This document shows positions 1 to 11,624 of a DNA stretch of 64,000 bases, piece by piece; position 1 is the first letter of the stretch; every line of letters starts with the position of its first letter. The stretch spans positions 1,302,001-1,366,000 of the forward strand of contig JABBOT010000082.1 of NCBI GenBank assembly GCA_016165875.1, given 5' to 3'. The translations under genes were made by a program, and so were the position numbers. The DNA comes from Acanthopleura granulata. Its lineage: Eukaryota > Mollusca > Polyplacophora > Chitonida > Chitonidae. The notes beneath the pieces were generated by a model that saw only the letters and a list, made by a program, of their open reading frames with translations, had not been told where the DNA came from and searched no databases.

Positions 1-1490
1 GTATTAAAATGGTTGCCTACATTAGTTTTACCCCAGACTTCGTTACCATCAAAGTTAATCACCTGTGGTAAATCAGACGTTTCCTTTTTACCAAGAAGCT
101 GCTTCAAGATTTTTCACGTTCCCTTTATGTCATTATTATACTTGTTGAGTTTATCTTCATAATATTTTTTCTTCGTGTTCTTTTAATACATGGTTTAACT
201 TGTTTCCATATTCTCTATATTGTCTAACAGGATTATTTCCGCGGGTATGTAAGCGAAATACACGATTTTTCTCACGAATTGATTTGAGTATACAGCTGGT
301 TATCCAGGGTTTGATTATATTGTGCCTCGGATTCGTTGAAGAAACAATTGTGAAACATTCATTATACATGTATTCGAATTTGTTGCAAAATTGGTCACAT
401 GCTTCATCTGAGTGACTCGCTGTATTTACTTCGTCCCAGATTGTATCACTAAGCTTATCACCGGAAAATAATTTTTTGTTCCTGTGAAACTTTACGGTAA
501 GTTAAAGTGCTGTTGTTGTTATCCGTATGAAAGACGGGAAAATGGTCAGTCATAACAGAGAGAATAATACCTCAGGTGACTTCTTCGTCATGATAATTCG
601 TGAATATGTCTATAAGCGTTGCCGTGTTAGATGTGACTCTAGTGGGTTTTGTTATTTTTGGGAAAAGGTAGTGGAGCGTCAAATATCTAATAATGATTTC
701 GAAGCTTGGTGATGCTCAGCCTTCATAAGATCAGCGTTGAAATCGCCAAGAATAGCACAGTTCTTGCTTCCGGATTTAATATTAGCCAGTAAACGAAGTA
801 GCTGGCTATTAACCATATCTGGATTTTTTTCCAGGGGAACGATATTTAATTCCGCTAAGGAAACATCTTTGGTTGATTTTAAATTCAGCAAGCAATAATT
901 CAAGGTCTCCACTTGAATCGACATGCCAAAGATTTTGGCAAAGTTTGCAGTTCTTTATGTTATTATTTATAAATAGAACCAGACCACCGCCTTTTCTCTT
1001 GATTATGTAAGATGTGAATTGTTGGTAACTTGGTATATCGAATAGGTGCTCCGAGGTAGAACCAAACAAACTTTCAGTAACAGTTATTGGAAATTTGGAA
1101 AAAAATTGGAAATTTAGGTTATGTGTTATGCCAGTTAGTCTAGTAAAGTATTTTAATAGACTTCTAGCGTTGAAAAGTGAATAAATGACACGATTTCGTT
1201 TTCAGATATTTTATATTTCTGCACATGGAAGTTAAAAGAGGCCGGTGTAAAATATATTCACTGATGGGTTTGAAGATTTTTCCAGTGAGTTATTTCACAA
1301 CAGGTTTCATCGGTGACAAATGATCATCATCATTTGAGTACAAAGGATTAAAACGTAATGTTTCAAGATCCTGTAAATTTATTTGAAGGGAAGTGGTCTG
1401 GATATTAGGTGTGTCATGAGTGACTATAGTTTCGCTGAAAAAGGGAGATGAAAAAATTCCGGAAGGTGATCAACTTCCTCGTATTCAGAG
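1..1490 (-). mobile_element. Non-LTR retrotransposon (LINE), 5' part: endonuclease and linker, decayed
   Basis: Read on the minus strand, this is the first half of a LINE polyprotein. Near 1190-1130 a short stretch reads FNARSLLKYF, the usual opening of an APE-type endonuclease in CR1/L2/Jockey-like elements. At 809-1069 the frame has the KGGGLVLFINN segment, and at 679-924 the catalytic-region signature GDFNADL. At 157-369 the linker before the reverse transcriptase appears (KPWITSCILKSIREKNR). The linker continues toward position 1 in another frame with an in-frame stop. The pieces lie in different frames, so the copy is dead. The reverse transcriptase would lie left of the window. The exact clade is not resolved, and the right boundary is set where LINE-like translation fades. 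Confidence 0.72.
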
Positions 1491-2379
1491 TCATACGTGG
1501 CTATACTGTTGGGTTATAATAAATAGACCTACATGTATACGGAATAAGATATAAGCATGACAACATGTGTTTACAATATGCTGACTGACCATAGAAAAAC
1601 ATTTGACAATTAGGCATAAAAGACAATTAGTCTTAACCAGTCATATTATTCATGAACTTGTATTTGAAGTTAGACGAAAATTTGTACTTTTATCATAAAA
1701 ATGTAAGACAACTCTTGGTATATAAATTAAAAATCTTCCGGTGAGTCACAGTTTGGGTGCCGAGGACTGTTTTGAAGGTGCCTGAAGCCTTGGTGATCCT
1801 GGGGCCTTTACATAAAATACTGCATACTGGAAAGTACGTGCAACCAGAACAGCCACGATAATTGCTGCAGAATTACTCTAAATGCTGAGCCGTCGTCGCA
1901 GTAAATGGACAGTTACGTGACTACGATGCAAAAGGACAAGGCACGGCTCCCATCCAAGATAAAATTGTGTGTTAGACGAGAACACCCAACAGGACACTCC
2001 GTTAAAACGACTTGGTTTCTGCGAGACATGCCACAAGTACATGGATTATAGCGAATGACAGGGTGAATAGCATGACGTTTGTTATGGACCTGCAAGTCCC
2101 ATTGACCTTGCCAAAGGCGACGAATATATTTAAGAAATTAGAGTTGAAGTCAGTACATGGGATTTTAACCCTAGATATAGGTTTATATAGGACAGTATTC
2201 GCTTCACTGTCTACCACTGTCTCCGTGGATACCATATGAATTGGCAGATAACAGAAGAACAGAATATATTATCTTTACCTCTTTTAATTCCCTTTCTATG
2301 AATGGCTAATATCTGTTATATTAACGGATATTTCAATTTATTATTTCCTATTGCTAAAAGGGAGTACAACGAGTCACTG
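1491..2379. other. No recognisable gene
   Basis: AT-rich DNA without a supported gene. A minus-strand frame at 2002-2235 holds one hydrophobic stretch (VMLFTLSFAIIHVLVACLAE) that could be a membrane segment of a decayed gene, but I cannot name a family. Confidence 0.4.
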
Positions 2380-2497
2380 CACATCACTGCCCTTGGTTTA
2401 AAAGGATTTAGGTAGAAAAATACATTAATACATTACATACGTTAATAAAAGTGTATTAGATATCATTGTCATAGAAGTATTCTGAATGCTGTGTTGT
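2380..2497 (-). repeat. Possible end fragment of repeat family A
   Basis: The segment ends in 'gctgtgttgtcat', preceded by a 'ttagatatcattg' block. This matches the outer end of the family A copy at 19692-19961. The body is too diverged to align confidently by eye. The SINE at 2511 inserted directly beside it. Confidence 0.3.
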
Positions 2498-2510
2498 CAT
2501 TACATTTAAT

Positions 2511-2769
2511 ATTTATTTATTTATTTGATTGGTGTTTTACGCCGTACTGAAGAATATTTCACTTATACGACGGCGGCCAGCATTATGGTGGGAGGAAACC
2601 GGGCAGAGCATGGGTGAAATCCACGACCATCAGCAGGTTGCATGCAGACCTTCCCACGTACGGCCGGAGAGGAAGCCAACATGAGCTGGGATTGAACTCA
2701 CAGCGACCGTATTGGTGGGAGGCTACGCGATAGCGCGCTAACCGACTGGGCCTCGGAGCACCCCCCCCC
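2511..2769 (-). mobile_element. tRNA-derived SINE (family 1), full length, with target-site duplication
   Basis: On the minus strand it begins with a tRNA-like head (box A-like sequence near 2740-2760, box B around 2690-2702) and runs through the body 'tcctcccaccataatgctgg' to the tail 'gagtacggcgtaaaacacc', ending in TTTATT-type repeats. It is flanked by a 13-bp duplication 'cattacatttaat' at 2498-2510 and 2770-2782, so this is a real retroposition event. A run of ten C occupies the head side (2761-2770), perhaps a decayed GGGG start. Confidence 0.88.
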
Positions 2770-2782
2770 CATTACATTTAAT

Positions 2783-3940
2783 AAGTAATCCCCTGTCAAC
2801 AATGGGAATGAACCAGAGGCTCATCCACCGGAGGCATTTGGTTTTATGCCGGTATGCGTACAATATTAAACACTACATAACAGAGAGCCACAGCAACAAA
2901 GACCATGGCAGGGTTGACAAATAGTCAGACGTAGCAGATTCAGGGTTTTATTTTATCTTTTCATGTAAATCCTTAAATAGAAGTGAATTACAGTCTCCCC
3001 TAGCATATTGGCTTTTAACGGAATTAGTTAAAAAATATTGTCATTTTCTACTATTAGAGGTCATTGTTCTCGAATGACTCTCTATGCTTCATTGTCATCA
3101 AATTTAATAAAGGGTCACCTGATATTACTCATCAGCTATGCCCTCGCTGCTTCTTTCTTGGCTGTGTGCAGAGACAAAATGCGATTGCTTGCAGGTCCAA
3201 TAACCAACTCAAGATTTTGCAGGGCAAGGAGTCAGTTAGATTTAAAGTCCTATCGCTGACCTCCGTAAGTGTGGAGAAAGGTACCCGTGGCAAATGGATA
3301 GGTCAGTGTTTTTCTGTGCTGACGGAAACAAAATGACAAAAGAGAATTTTGATGTGCTATTGATGGAGAAACAATTAATCTACATTCAGTAACGAGTCTT
3401 CGGTACTTTATCAACCCCCTCAGCTCTAGCTTATTATCGGCTACCTACTACAAACTACATAATCCACATTTACGATGATAATTTTGAAAATAAAACACAT
3501 CGCGGAATAAAAACCTTTCTAGTCACACCGTAAACATCTGTGAACTCACGGCAAAAATTCACAAGGAAATCTGAGGGATTCCAAATGGACAGGACTTAAA
3601 CATCTTCGCACTCATGGAAGATTTCTATATATATATATATACATGCGCCCATGTGTTTAAATACGTCTAATGTGGGGGCCCAAGATCCCAGTCTCTCAGT
3701 TATTCACTCTTGTAAACCAATGCGTAGTAAAAGTACCAGTATTTCATTCTTATATTGCGTGTTCATGCGAACGGTGATATTTTAGCTGTGCTCTGGATAG
3801 AGGGGAGATTATGTACTGTCACAAATTTACGTTCAAGGAAATCTAATACCATTAAAAGGTGCTTTCCTTTTAAAATAGCCGGAGCTTAGAATATAATATT
3901 GGTTTAGTTAAGATTTCCTTCCATGTGAAAACACATGCCT
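2783..3940. other. No recognisable gene
   Basis: I see no gene. A short (TA)n tract lies at about 3627-3641. Plus-strand frames at 3038-3336 have no family signature and no good start or splice context. Confidence 0.4.
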
Positions 3941-4391
3941 GATGCTGCTGTCTCTAGACTTGAATGCGTCTATTTGCACACATGAATGGCTTTCAGGGTT
4001 TGTTAGCTTGCATGGCTAACCATCTCTTTGATTGTCGCTTTGATCCCTCAGTGACGTCTCCTGGTAAGATTTGTGATGCGTTTTTGTTGTGTAACGAATC
4101 GTCTCGCGGCCCAAGCTCAATCACTTTGTACGCATGACAAAGGCAACATGCGGATTACAAAGCCTTGGTTGATTGATAGTGAGCCTTGTCTTAGCATGTG
4201 CCGGTTTGGTTCATCAGTGGAGACGCATGGTCAGATGTTTGATGTGTTCCTTTGATGTGCTTTAGTTGCGAAGTGCGTTGCCTTTGTGCTGCCTCTGTCA
4301 GGTGGATGGGGTGATGTCGTTGCCACCTTCAGTCATTTGTAGGCTACCTTTGTGAATTCTTTCTGCGTCTGTTGTATCCGTGGACATTCTG
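3941..4391 (-). repeat. 3' flank of the receptor, shared with the two receptor pseudogenes
   Basis: Noncoding DNA downstream of the 7TM gene. Blocks such as 'cacacatgaatggctttcagg' (near 3980), the 'catcagtgg' block and 'gcgaa(c)tgtgttgcctt' recur downstream of the pseudogene at 50.3-51.3 kb (49.5-49.8 kb), and some recur below the one at 25.4-26.2 kb. The duplicated unit is therefore larger than the coding region. Confidence 0.6.
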
Positions 4392-5453
4392 TCAAGTCCA
4401 ATATGCGCACGTGTCGTGTTTTTCGACCCAGTTAAACGGCCTGTTAACGGTGTTGCTTTGCTCAGCATTTGCACGGCTAGATGATAAGTTGTGCTGGTTA
4501 CCGCTGCCGCTGCGTTGGTTAGACAGCTGTGTGTCACGTTGTGGAGTAACTGTCGCCACCAGTTTCGACCATCTGGAGAAAATTGTATTTCTGAGAGGAG
4601 ATGTGAGGATGTGACCCAGCGGATTCAGGAGGGAGTTGGACCACATCAAAAAATAGCTAACCTGAAACGTCCCCACCGGCCATTTATTTTTGTATCCAAC
4701 AACGCGAACGACGATGATAAGGGAATAGCACAGTACCCAGATTAGAAGCTTACGGAACACCATCTTGAATATTAACACATGTCTTTGACGGGCTAGCGCT
4801 GGCCTGGTTGTGGATTTCCGCACATGTTGTGCCATGACAATGTAAAATATAGTGCACAAAAACACCGAACCTGATAAGAGGACGCCATAAACTATTGCCA
4901 TCAACTTTCTCCAAAGGTCGTTTTCGTCGTAAATGACAAAACAATAACCGATCGAAGGAACCTTGTGAAAGACTCCGTATGTGAGACTAGAGTAGATCAA
5001 CACGCACGAGTCCGCAGATAAACAAATCAAACTGATGATAGACAGGCGAATCAGACTAACAGCCGCTTTGTTATTTGGCAGTTTCCTAGTTATGGTACGA
5101 AAGGTAATGTAGAGAATAAGACACTGGATTTGCAAGGAGTAAGTCCCCAGGATAGGACCGAGTATGCCAGTGACAATGCAAATTGACGTGGTTACCCCTG
5201 GAAGCGCTACCGTCACCAGACACACAGGAATCACCAACAGAATTATTACCGTATCCACGACGGCCAGATTAACCATAGACATGTTAAGGGGCGACCGACG
5301 CGACTTCTTCAGTAAAGCGATGATGATGAAACCATTGGCCAAGATACCTGTTACGACCAAAACCCACAAGAAAATCACAAAAGCCATCGATGGCTGCATG
5401 TCGGTATTGTTTTCTATAGAATTCACAAGCGTGGTATTGTTGGTTGACGACAT
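4392..5453 (-). CDS. Seven-transmembrane receptor, atypical rhodopsin-class GPCR, single exon
   Basis: An uninterrupted 353-residue frame. Two N-glycosylation sequons lie near the N terminus (N5, N15 region), followed by seven hydrophobic segments at about 22-48, 58-84, 92-117, 131-156, 184-208, 230-253 and 262-284, then a Ser/Asn-rich tail. Class A landmarks: N40 in LANGF (TM1), NLAVVD with D67 (TM2), C92 and C171 as the likely TM3-ECL2 disulphide, and N277-P278 in TM7. Departures: no DRY at the end of TM3 (it reads TFRTITRK), no TM4 Trp, no CWxP in TM6, and NPLGH instead of NPxxY. The start at 5453 is supported because the decayed paralogue begins with the same MSSxNN motif. The ligand is unknown; a lineage-specific chemosensory or orphan receptor is an inference. 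It is intronless, as is common for expanded receptor families. Confidence 0.85.
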   Translation of the reverse strand: MSSTNNTTLVNSIENNTDMQPSMAFVIFLWVLVVTGILANGFIIIALLKKSRRSPLNMSMVNLAVVDTVIILLVIPVCLVTVALPGVTTSICIVTGILGPILGTYSLQIQCLILYITFRTITRKLPNNKAAVSLIRLSIISLICLSADSCVLIYSSLTYGVFHKVPSIGYCFVIYDENDLWRKLMAIVYGVLLSGSVFLCTIFYIVMAQHVRKSTTRPALARQRHVLIFKMVFRKLLIWVLCYSLIIVVRVVGYKNKWPVGTFQVSYFLMWSNSLLNPLGHILTSPLRNTIFSRWSKLVATVTPQRDTQLSNQRSGSGNQHNLSSSRANAEQSNTVNRPFNWVEKHDTCAYWT

Positions 5454-5952
5454 GGTAAGTAGGAAATGTTTGAAGAAAGAAAAGACGTACCTCCGTCAGG
5501 GCAAGTCGGATAGACTGGGTTACTCTGGAATTGTGACAATGAAAGTAGCGCAACAGTTCTTACATCCCTCCAACTCAAAAATGCGAGTTTAGATCTGCTT
5601 GTCACTTCTAATGAACCATGAAACCATGTAACTAATAATACACATCTACCACGTGACCATTGCTGTTCAATCAAAAGCCGAGGATTTTTTCGGATGCGAG
5701 ATATATATATACATTCTCTTGGGCACAATTAGCCCCCTTCAAAAGTTGACAGAGATGACACCTGGTTTCGCGACAAGTCTCATTAATGATTATGAAATGA
5801 AGTAAAACGAGGATATGTAACGTTGGAATGTGGTAAGTGAAGGTGTCGAAGGTATGAATCAATATGACTTAGCACCATGTTCGTCACATCTAAGCCCTAG
5901 GTTTCTGGAGAACAAGTTTGAACCAGAAAGTGGTGAACGGTTTTCAATTTTT
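5454..5952. other. 5' flank of the receptor gene
   Basis: The first 30 bases upstream of the start ('gaaatgtttgaagaaagaaaa') are also found upstream of the other two receptor copies, so they belong to the duplicated unit. A short (TA)n run lies at 5701-5711. I see no clear TATA box or initiator on the minus strand. Confidence 0.4.
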
Positions 5953-6200
5953 AGATCGGTGATGTCTAATAAATTATATTTAACATCACTGTGGTTTTTT
6001 TACCTAATTCTACTGAAGCAATGGTGCTAGGGGAGTGTAAGTTGTTAATTCTTAAACACTTACATGAACAGTTAAAATAAAACCCTAACTGAGGTAAACT
6101 GACAAGAAGCCGGATTTCACAGCTAAGGGGTAACCGTTTGTCAACTATCACACCGTCGTTGCTGCTCTGGTTTTACTCTCCGTGCTGTAGTCTTTCATAC
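5953..6200 (+). repeat. Repeat family A, copy 1
   Basis: It begins 'agatcggtgatgtctaat' and carries the family landmarks in order: 'ttttttacctaattctact', 'gtgtaagttgttaattctta', 'cacttacatgaacagtt', 'aaccctaactgaggtaaa', 'gacaagaagccggatttcac', and 'tgctctggttttactctccg' near the end. Family A has no recognisable protein and no poly(A). Confidence 0.75.
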
Positions 6201-6539
6201 TCAGTGCGACTTGAGCATTCAGAAACAAATTAAAGTAAATGTACATTTGTAAAGCCTATTTTAAAGCTCGAAACCATTCAATATGGTACATAATCTCAAA
6301 AAATGTTTATATATGGACTTTAGAAAAGATCATAACTCACGAAATAGACCAACAGCCCTCAAGAAATGAATGACAGTATCGCCTGGGATGTAGAGTTGAC
6401 TGTGCAGAACCTTTGCAAAGCATGAACGAAGTTCAGTCAAATATATTGATTAATGACCGGCTGTGACATAGGGGGACTTAGAGCATGTACGGGCACCGAG
6501 CATGTATTGACTTAATTGCAGTGCAATGGAATTTCGTAA
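6201..6539. other. No recognisable gene
   Basis: AT-rich spacer between the family A copy and the 3' end of a LINE. Nothing identified. Confidence 0.4.
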
Positions 6540-7925
6540 CATTTCAACTTAAGGCAATTGGGATATTGAAAGATAATTTCATCCAAACTTTACATCGTCT
6601 GCCAGAAACCAGTTCCCTGTAGGTCTAAAGGAGACCTTTTCGAATTTCCAGTATTGTCTGAGAACATGCTTAAAGGAAGACGTTTTGGGTATTTGTTTTC
6701 TGAATTTACTTTGATAAAAATGCAATTTTGCCAAGATCATCATAGTATCAAAGGCCTTTCCTGTGCCACCCATCGCCAAGAGAACAACATACTTTGTTGA
6801 ATTTACTGGGCCATGCATTGGGATTTTGAACCAAGCACTTATTGTAACACTTTTTCTACATTAAAAATAGACGTTCTAGCGTTTCCACCTCCATTTGTCA
6901 TAGATCGCACAGAGCTGACCCTTTCATATTAATCTTAAGAAATATATTATTGTTGATAAATAAATTATTCTATAATAGAAATTATTCGATTCGTTAATCG
7001 AAATTGGAACCATCTAAGTTTATTGTCTCTTGCTCAAATAAAATGGTGCTGATAGATTTTTATCCAGTTAAGGTTCTCTTTAATAAAGAGTATAGGGTAT
7101 AACAGCATAGGGCCTTTGGTCTCTCTCTTTCTGAACGTCTGTTGATAACTTTTAAAACCATTGGACAAACTTCCAAATTTCATAGAAATTCCTGTTGATT
7201 TCAAATGTGACACTGAGGTCAATAAAAAGGCATTATATTTGATCCACTAACATTTAAAAGGTCATTTATAGCATACATTTTAAATACCACATTTTTATGA
7301 AACACTGTTTGATGCCGAATTTTAATATTATCATAGTGCCATAGACATTGCGATACAGCTGATTGGCAGGTATCACATATATGTTCTTGAAACAATGCCC
7401 AGGACATGAATACTTCTGTCCATAAACGGTCCTTTAAATTGCCACTTAGCTGCGGCCACACTCTCTCAAATTATATTACGTTCACAATTTGTCCAAAATA
7501 ACCTTATAACACGAATCGGTGAACCGAATTAAGCGTGTGAAGCGCGTAATCTAGGCTGCCTTTACGAAAAGATGTAAATCGATAGTTTTTAGACCTCCAA
7601 ACTTATATTCTTGTATGCATTGCTCTCACTTTATTCGGTGCAATCTCTTCCAGATATGATTCTAAAATGCCAAATTCAGCCTTTTTAACACTTCCTGTGG
7701 AGGACGAGGCAAAGTGACGAGCAGATAATTTAATTTTGGTAATGCAATTGGGGTTTGGACCAGAGTTATTCGTCCTATTGGTGTGAACAATTTTTTACTC
7801 CGGTGTTCCAAGAGGAATACGTTTCTTTCAGTTTAGCCAAGAAACTTATATTTACTACATCAGCTATGCACTTCGACAAGTGTGGCCTCTAAATCACTGA
7901 ACTCGTCGGGTATTGCGCTCAAGAA
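6540..7925 (-). mobile_element. Non-LTR retrotransposon (L1/Tx1-like), 3' part of ORF2, decayed
   Basis: On the minus strand the translation moves through the post-RT region of an L1/Tx1-type ORF2. Around 7800-7740 it reads GRITLVQTPIALPKLNYL. It continues as an LPRPPQEVLKRLN block and FGGLKTIDL near 7590, then QCLWHYDNIKIRHQTVFHKN at 7219-7461, and a C-terminal ILAKLHFYQSKFRKQIP at 6579-6818. Successive blocks lie in different frames with stops between them, so it is inactive. The RT core is absent (5' truncated), and a SINE lies beside the truncated edge at 7928. The L1/Tx1 assignment rests on remembered motif order. Confidence 0.62.
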
Positions 7926-7927
7926 TG

Positions 7928-8080
7928 ATTTATTTTTATTTATTTATTTGATTGGTGTTATACGCCGTACTCAAGAATATTTCGGCGGCCACTGCGGCCA
8001 GCGTCATGGTGGGAGGGAACCGGGCTGAGCCAGCGGACCTTCCCATGTACGGTCGGGGAGGAAGCCAGCATGGGGACATT
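7928..8080 (-). mobile_element. SINE family 1, lacking the tRNA head
   Basis: The TTTA-rich tail and 'ggtgttatacgccgtactca' core are followed by the 'catggtgggagg' body. It stops at 'gaggaagccagcatgggga', before the box B and box A region. An internal deletion removes the usual 'cacttatacga' stretch. Confidence 0.8.
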
Positions 8081-9078
8081 GAAATCAAATTTGTGTCTAA
8101 AATATACTGCTCTAGCACTAGACGAATAGGAGGAAAAGTAACAGGAAGTATTTCCCTCATTCAGATTTTATAAAACCATCAGATTCTACAATAAAATATG
8201 TGTGTCTTTAAAGACATGTGATAATTCTTGTCTTTATATAAAATGAATAAATCCTGTCTACTTTTAAGGTTCGGCAAGATCTTCCAACAATTTTTATATT
8301 ATTATCCAAAATCCCGGAAAGGGAGAATCTTACGGGCAGCTCAGCAGTGCGCAAATCTGTTGTTACTTCAGTGTTTGTATGCTACCTAAGTGGTTTGTGC
8401 GCACATCTACACCCAAAGGTGCAACACACTCCAGGAAAGAACAAATGAGTGCACACCTTTGACCTTTTTTTACTTTTGACAATGTATCTCTGTCAAAGGT
8501 TTAAAATTACCACCCCTTACAACTCTACCAGGGCATTGTTAAAAAGATGGCAGCCCTCATACATTCACATTTACAAGGACTATTAAAAGTCGCAGGATAG
8601 TCCCATAAGATTAATTTTAAAGTCATCTTTCCATACTTCCGACCGGTTTCGGGACTGGCATAATGCTACCGCACGGACAAAACGGCCTGCATACCGACTG
8701 GATGTATACACCAGTGTACTGAACAATTGATCTAGCACTGCACTACACAATAAATAGACGGTATTTGGTTTAAGATATACTCAAACCCAGTCATAAATTT
8801 TGGGATTATTACTGGATATATGCAATAATTTGATATGTACATTTTCAGAAAATTTCGAAAAACCTGTTATACTATTGACTTAAAGTATCTTGACATGACA
8901 TTTTCGAGATATTAGTGATTTTCCACGTTTTGAATGACTGCTGTCTATTTTATAAAACGGACTGTGTATAGTGTAATCTGTCTGACAAGCCTCCCTACTC
9001 TCAACGAGGTATTTTTATCGCGCTTCCCCATCGGCTAGCGATAAATTGAGAGGCGTGGAGATACGTTGATTAGTCAAT
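8081..9078. other. No recognisable gene
   Basis: About 1 kb of AT-rich DNA with no supported gene, tandem array or known element. Confidence 0.4.
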
Positions 9079-9285
9079 AAATTTATTTATTTATTTATTT
9101 GATTGATGTTTTACGCCGTACTGAAGAATGTTTTACGCCCTTATACGACGGCGGCCAGCATTATGGTGGAAGGAAACCGGGCAGAGCATGGGGGAAACCT
9201 ACGACCATCCGCAGGTTGCTGGCAGACCTTCCCACGTACGGCCGGAGAGGAAGCCAGCATGGGCTAGACTTGAACTCACAGCGTC
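9079..9285 (-). mobile_element. SINE family 1, head-truncated
   Basis: Begins with TTTA repeats and 'gatgttttacgccgtactga', passes through the 'cagcattatggtggaagg' body and breaks off just past box B ('cttgaactcacagcg'). The sequence 'gtcaataaa' at the left and 'gtcaatcaataaa' at the right may be the target duplication. Confidence 0.82.
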
Positions 9286-10512
9286 AATCAATAAAAATAT
9301 GTATGATACATAAACGTCATATAGTAACTGAATATAAGGCGTAGTACAACAATGAAAAATAACCTTCAGAACAATGTTAAAACTTAATAAGATGAAAGAT
9401 ACTTAAATACTTAATTTAAGTACTCTAAGGTGTTTGAAACAAAAATAAAAAGGACTCAGCCCCGATTTATCTACACCGCTTGCTGTGTTATCCACTATAA
9501 ACATGAGATACATCGATTTCGATGTGAAAAATCATCTGAATGCAATTACTTACCATACAGAGGTAAAGTCGCCAGCCACCACACAGCCACTCTTGCAACG
9601 ATTAACGATTCAAAAGTCACTTCAGAATGTTCTTCGAATCATAATCTGTGCAAAAGGCGAGCTAATTTTTAACAATTTGAAGTTTGAGCACATTACTATG
9701 GCCTTAAACCTGTGAAGGTTCCTGCCAGCGATCTAGGAAACAAAACTAAATGGCCATAGACTAGGCCCTTAACTCAGAGAAAGGCCTCAATCAGATACCA
9801 GCTCAGTATTATCTGCACATTACTGTGAGATATATTCCGCTTAACTAGTCTTAGATAATCTGACGACTTCGTGCAAATATCATCTTATATGCAGTACTTC
9901 TTATACCCTTTCCCATTAACATAGCAAATATTATGGGACATATAAACACCACTGCTTACTCAGCTGAGTTGTACAAGCGTTGCCTGACCGCCCTCTTGCT
10001 CCGCTCCCCCTCCTACAAGTTCTACAAATGTATTTATGTAACACGATTATTAGAACTCCATAGCTAATTACAGATATTCCGCTAAACTAATGTGTGAAGC
10101 TCCATTACGGGCAGAACCGAGGTTACCTGTTGTCTGTATTTGTGTCACCACTCCATGCAGTATGCCTGGGAAACCTGTGGGCTGCTATAAAGATCATAGA
10201 CTCTACTGTTCTCAATTTCAGCTTGTTCAGAAAAACATCTTTATTTACTTTATTTTCTTTTCTTATTTACTTTCTGTATCTTCCTTTCTGTTGTTAATTT
10301 CGAATGCTGTGACTTCAAGGATATAGTTCATATAATGCGAGACCTGTCTTCTCAACGTGAATTTACTTGAAAATGATCGGACTGACGTGTTAACACGGGT
10401 CTATCTGTTAACTCGTAAATCTCGTTCTAATGTGTGATTTCTGCTTATGTGAATTTCACGCTTGACGTCATCTTCTAAACAGCACATTTTATCTAATACC
10501 TGGGTTTTACAG
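9286..10512. other. No recognisable gene
   Basis: No gene family is recognised. Plus-strand frames at 9430-9715 and 10090-10326 look like chance frames in AT-rich DNA. Confidence 0.4.
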
Positions 10513-10632
10513 GCAGACAGAACTCAATCACACTCTCGCGAGAACTTCTATAGACGAGGAAAATATAGCTCTCGAACACAGTTACGAGTCATGGACGCAT
10601 TGATATACTCGCCTGCTTCTCAACGTCCTCAG
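10513..10632 (+). other. Candidate internal exon (unassigned)
   Basis: A 120-bp segment bounded by 'tacctgggttttacag' on the left and 'gtgagaaatc' on the right, fitting acceptor and donor consensus. It is open in one frame only, with phase 0 at both ends (40 codons), giving an Arg/Ser-rich peptide containing SRENFYRRGKYSSRTQ. I recognise no homologue and found no partner exons. It could equally be a noncoding exon or chance. Confidence 0.25.
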
Positions 10633-10997
10633 GTGAGAAATCAGGCGATTCGAGCCTGGATGGTGGTGTTCTGCTTTTCTGGGTGATCTGAAATTATTTG
10701 CAATCATAAATGCAACAGTTGATAGAATTTGATGAACAGTGATCTTTTGCAATTGTACTTTCAGTTCCAGTGAAATATATTGTACAATAGGCAGGTGTGC
10801 AATGGCTGATGATGTGGAAAGTGAGCGGTAAATATTAGAAATTGTACATCAACCAACTTATGCATCAGGTTATGGATTCTAATTTATCGGTTGGGTGTGC
10901 AGATTCCATAAGAATTTGTTTTGAAGATTTCTAGATGGTGAAAATAGCCATTTGCAGGGTGAATCAAAACATAGTCTCTGAACATAACCATTAATAA
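10633..10997. other. No recognisable gene
   Basis: Spacer between the candidate exon and a SINE. Nothing identified. Confidence 0.4.
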
Positions 10998-11250
10998 ATG
11001 TACGCCTCCGTGGCCGAGGGGTTAGCGCGGCGCTATGGCCCCGTGCTCCTCACCAATGCGGTCCAGCTCATCTTGTCTTTCTCTCCGACCGTACGTGGCA
11101 AGGTCCGCTAGCAAACTGCGAATGGTCGTTAGTTTCCCCCAGGCTCTGCTGGATTTCCTCCCACCATAATGCTGACTGCCATCGAATAAGTGAAATATTC
11201 TTGAGTACGGCGTAAAACACCAATCGAATACATAAATTAATTAATAAATC
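10998..11250 (+). mobile_element. SINE family 1, full length but mutated
   Basis: Runs on the plus strand from 'cgcctccgtggccgaggggt' (box A-like) through 'tttcctcccaccataatgct' to 'gagtacggcgtaaaacacca'. A deletion removes the box B region ('gtgagttcaagtcc'), so transcription by Pol III is unlikely. 'ttaataaat' on both sides may be the target duplication. Confidence 0.82.
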
Positions 11251-11624
11251 TAGGATTAATTTTTAATGATTAACATTTGAACCTTGGCCACAAATAAACA
11301 CATATGAATGCTCACTGCCAACCAGGCCGCTGGAGTAACGGTGGCTTGGCTTGATAAGTTTGAAATCAATATTCGATTCCTTACGGGAAAACATCATTTC
11401 CTTGCTTGTGTGCAGGGCAGATAATGATGACAACTGGTGCAGGAGAGGAAGCGCCTAGGGGAGGACTGATGGGGCTAATATACTTCCTCCCATACTATTG
11501 CAGATCAATCCGTCCCAAGATTCTTGCGCAACGTAGCACGATAGCAGCGTGCCTGGAAGGAGCCATGTTTGCATCTGTCTATCAACTTTCCGCCATCAAA
11601 CTTTCTGCACAATGACATCCCGTT
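11251..11624. other. No recognisable gene
   Basis: Spacer with no supported feature. A plus-strand frame at 11406-11615 has no family signature. Confidence 0.35.

Noticed and set aside
2002..2235. Possible fourth receptor fragment (hydrophobic VMLFTLSFAIIHVLVACLAE, minus strand)
   Set aside because: No DNA or motif match to the three receptor copies. A single hydrophobic stretch is not enough.
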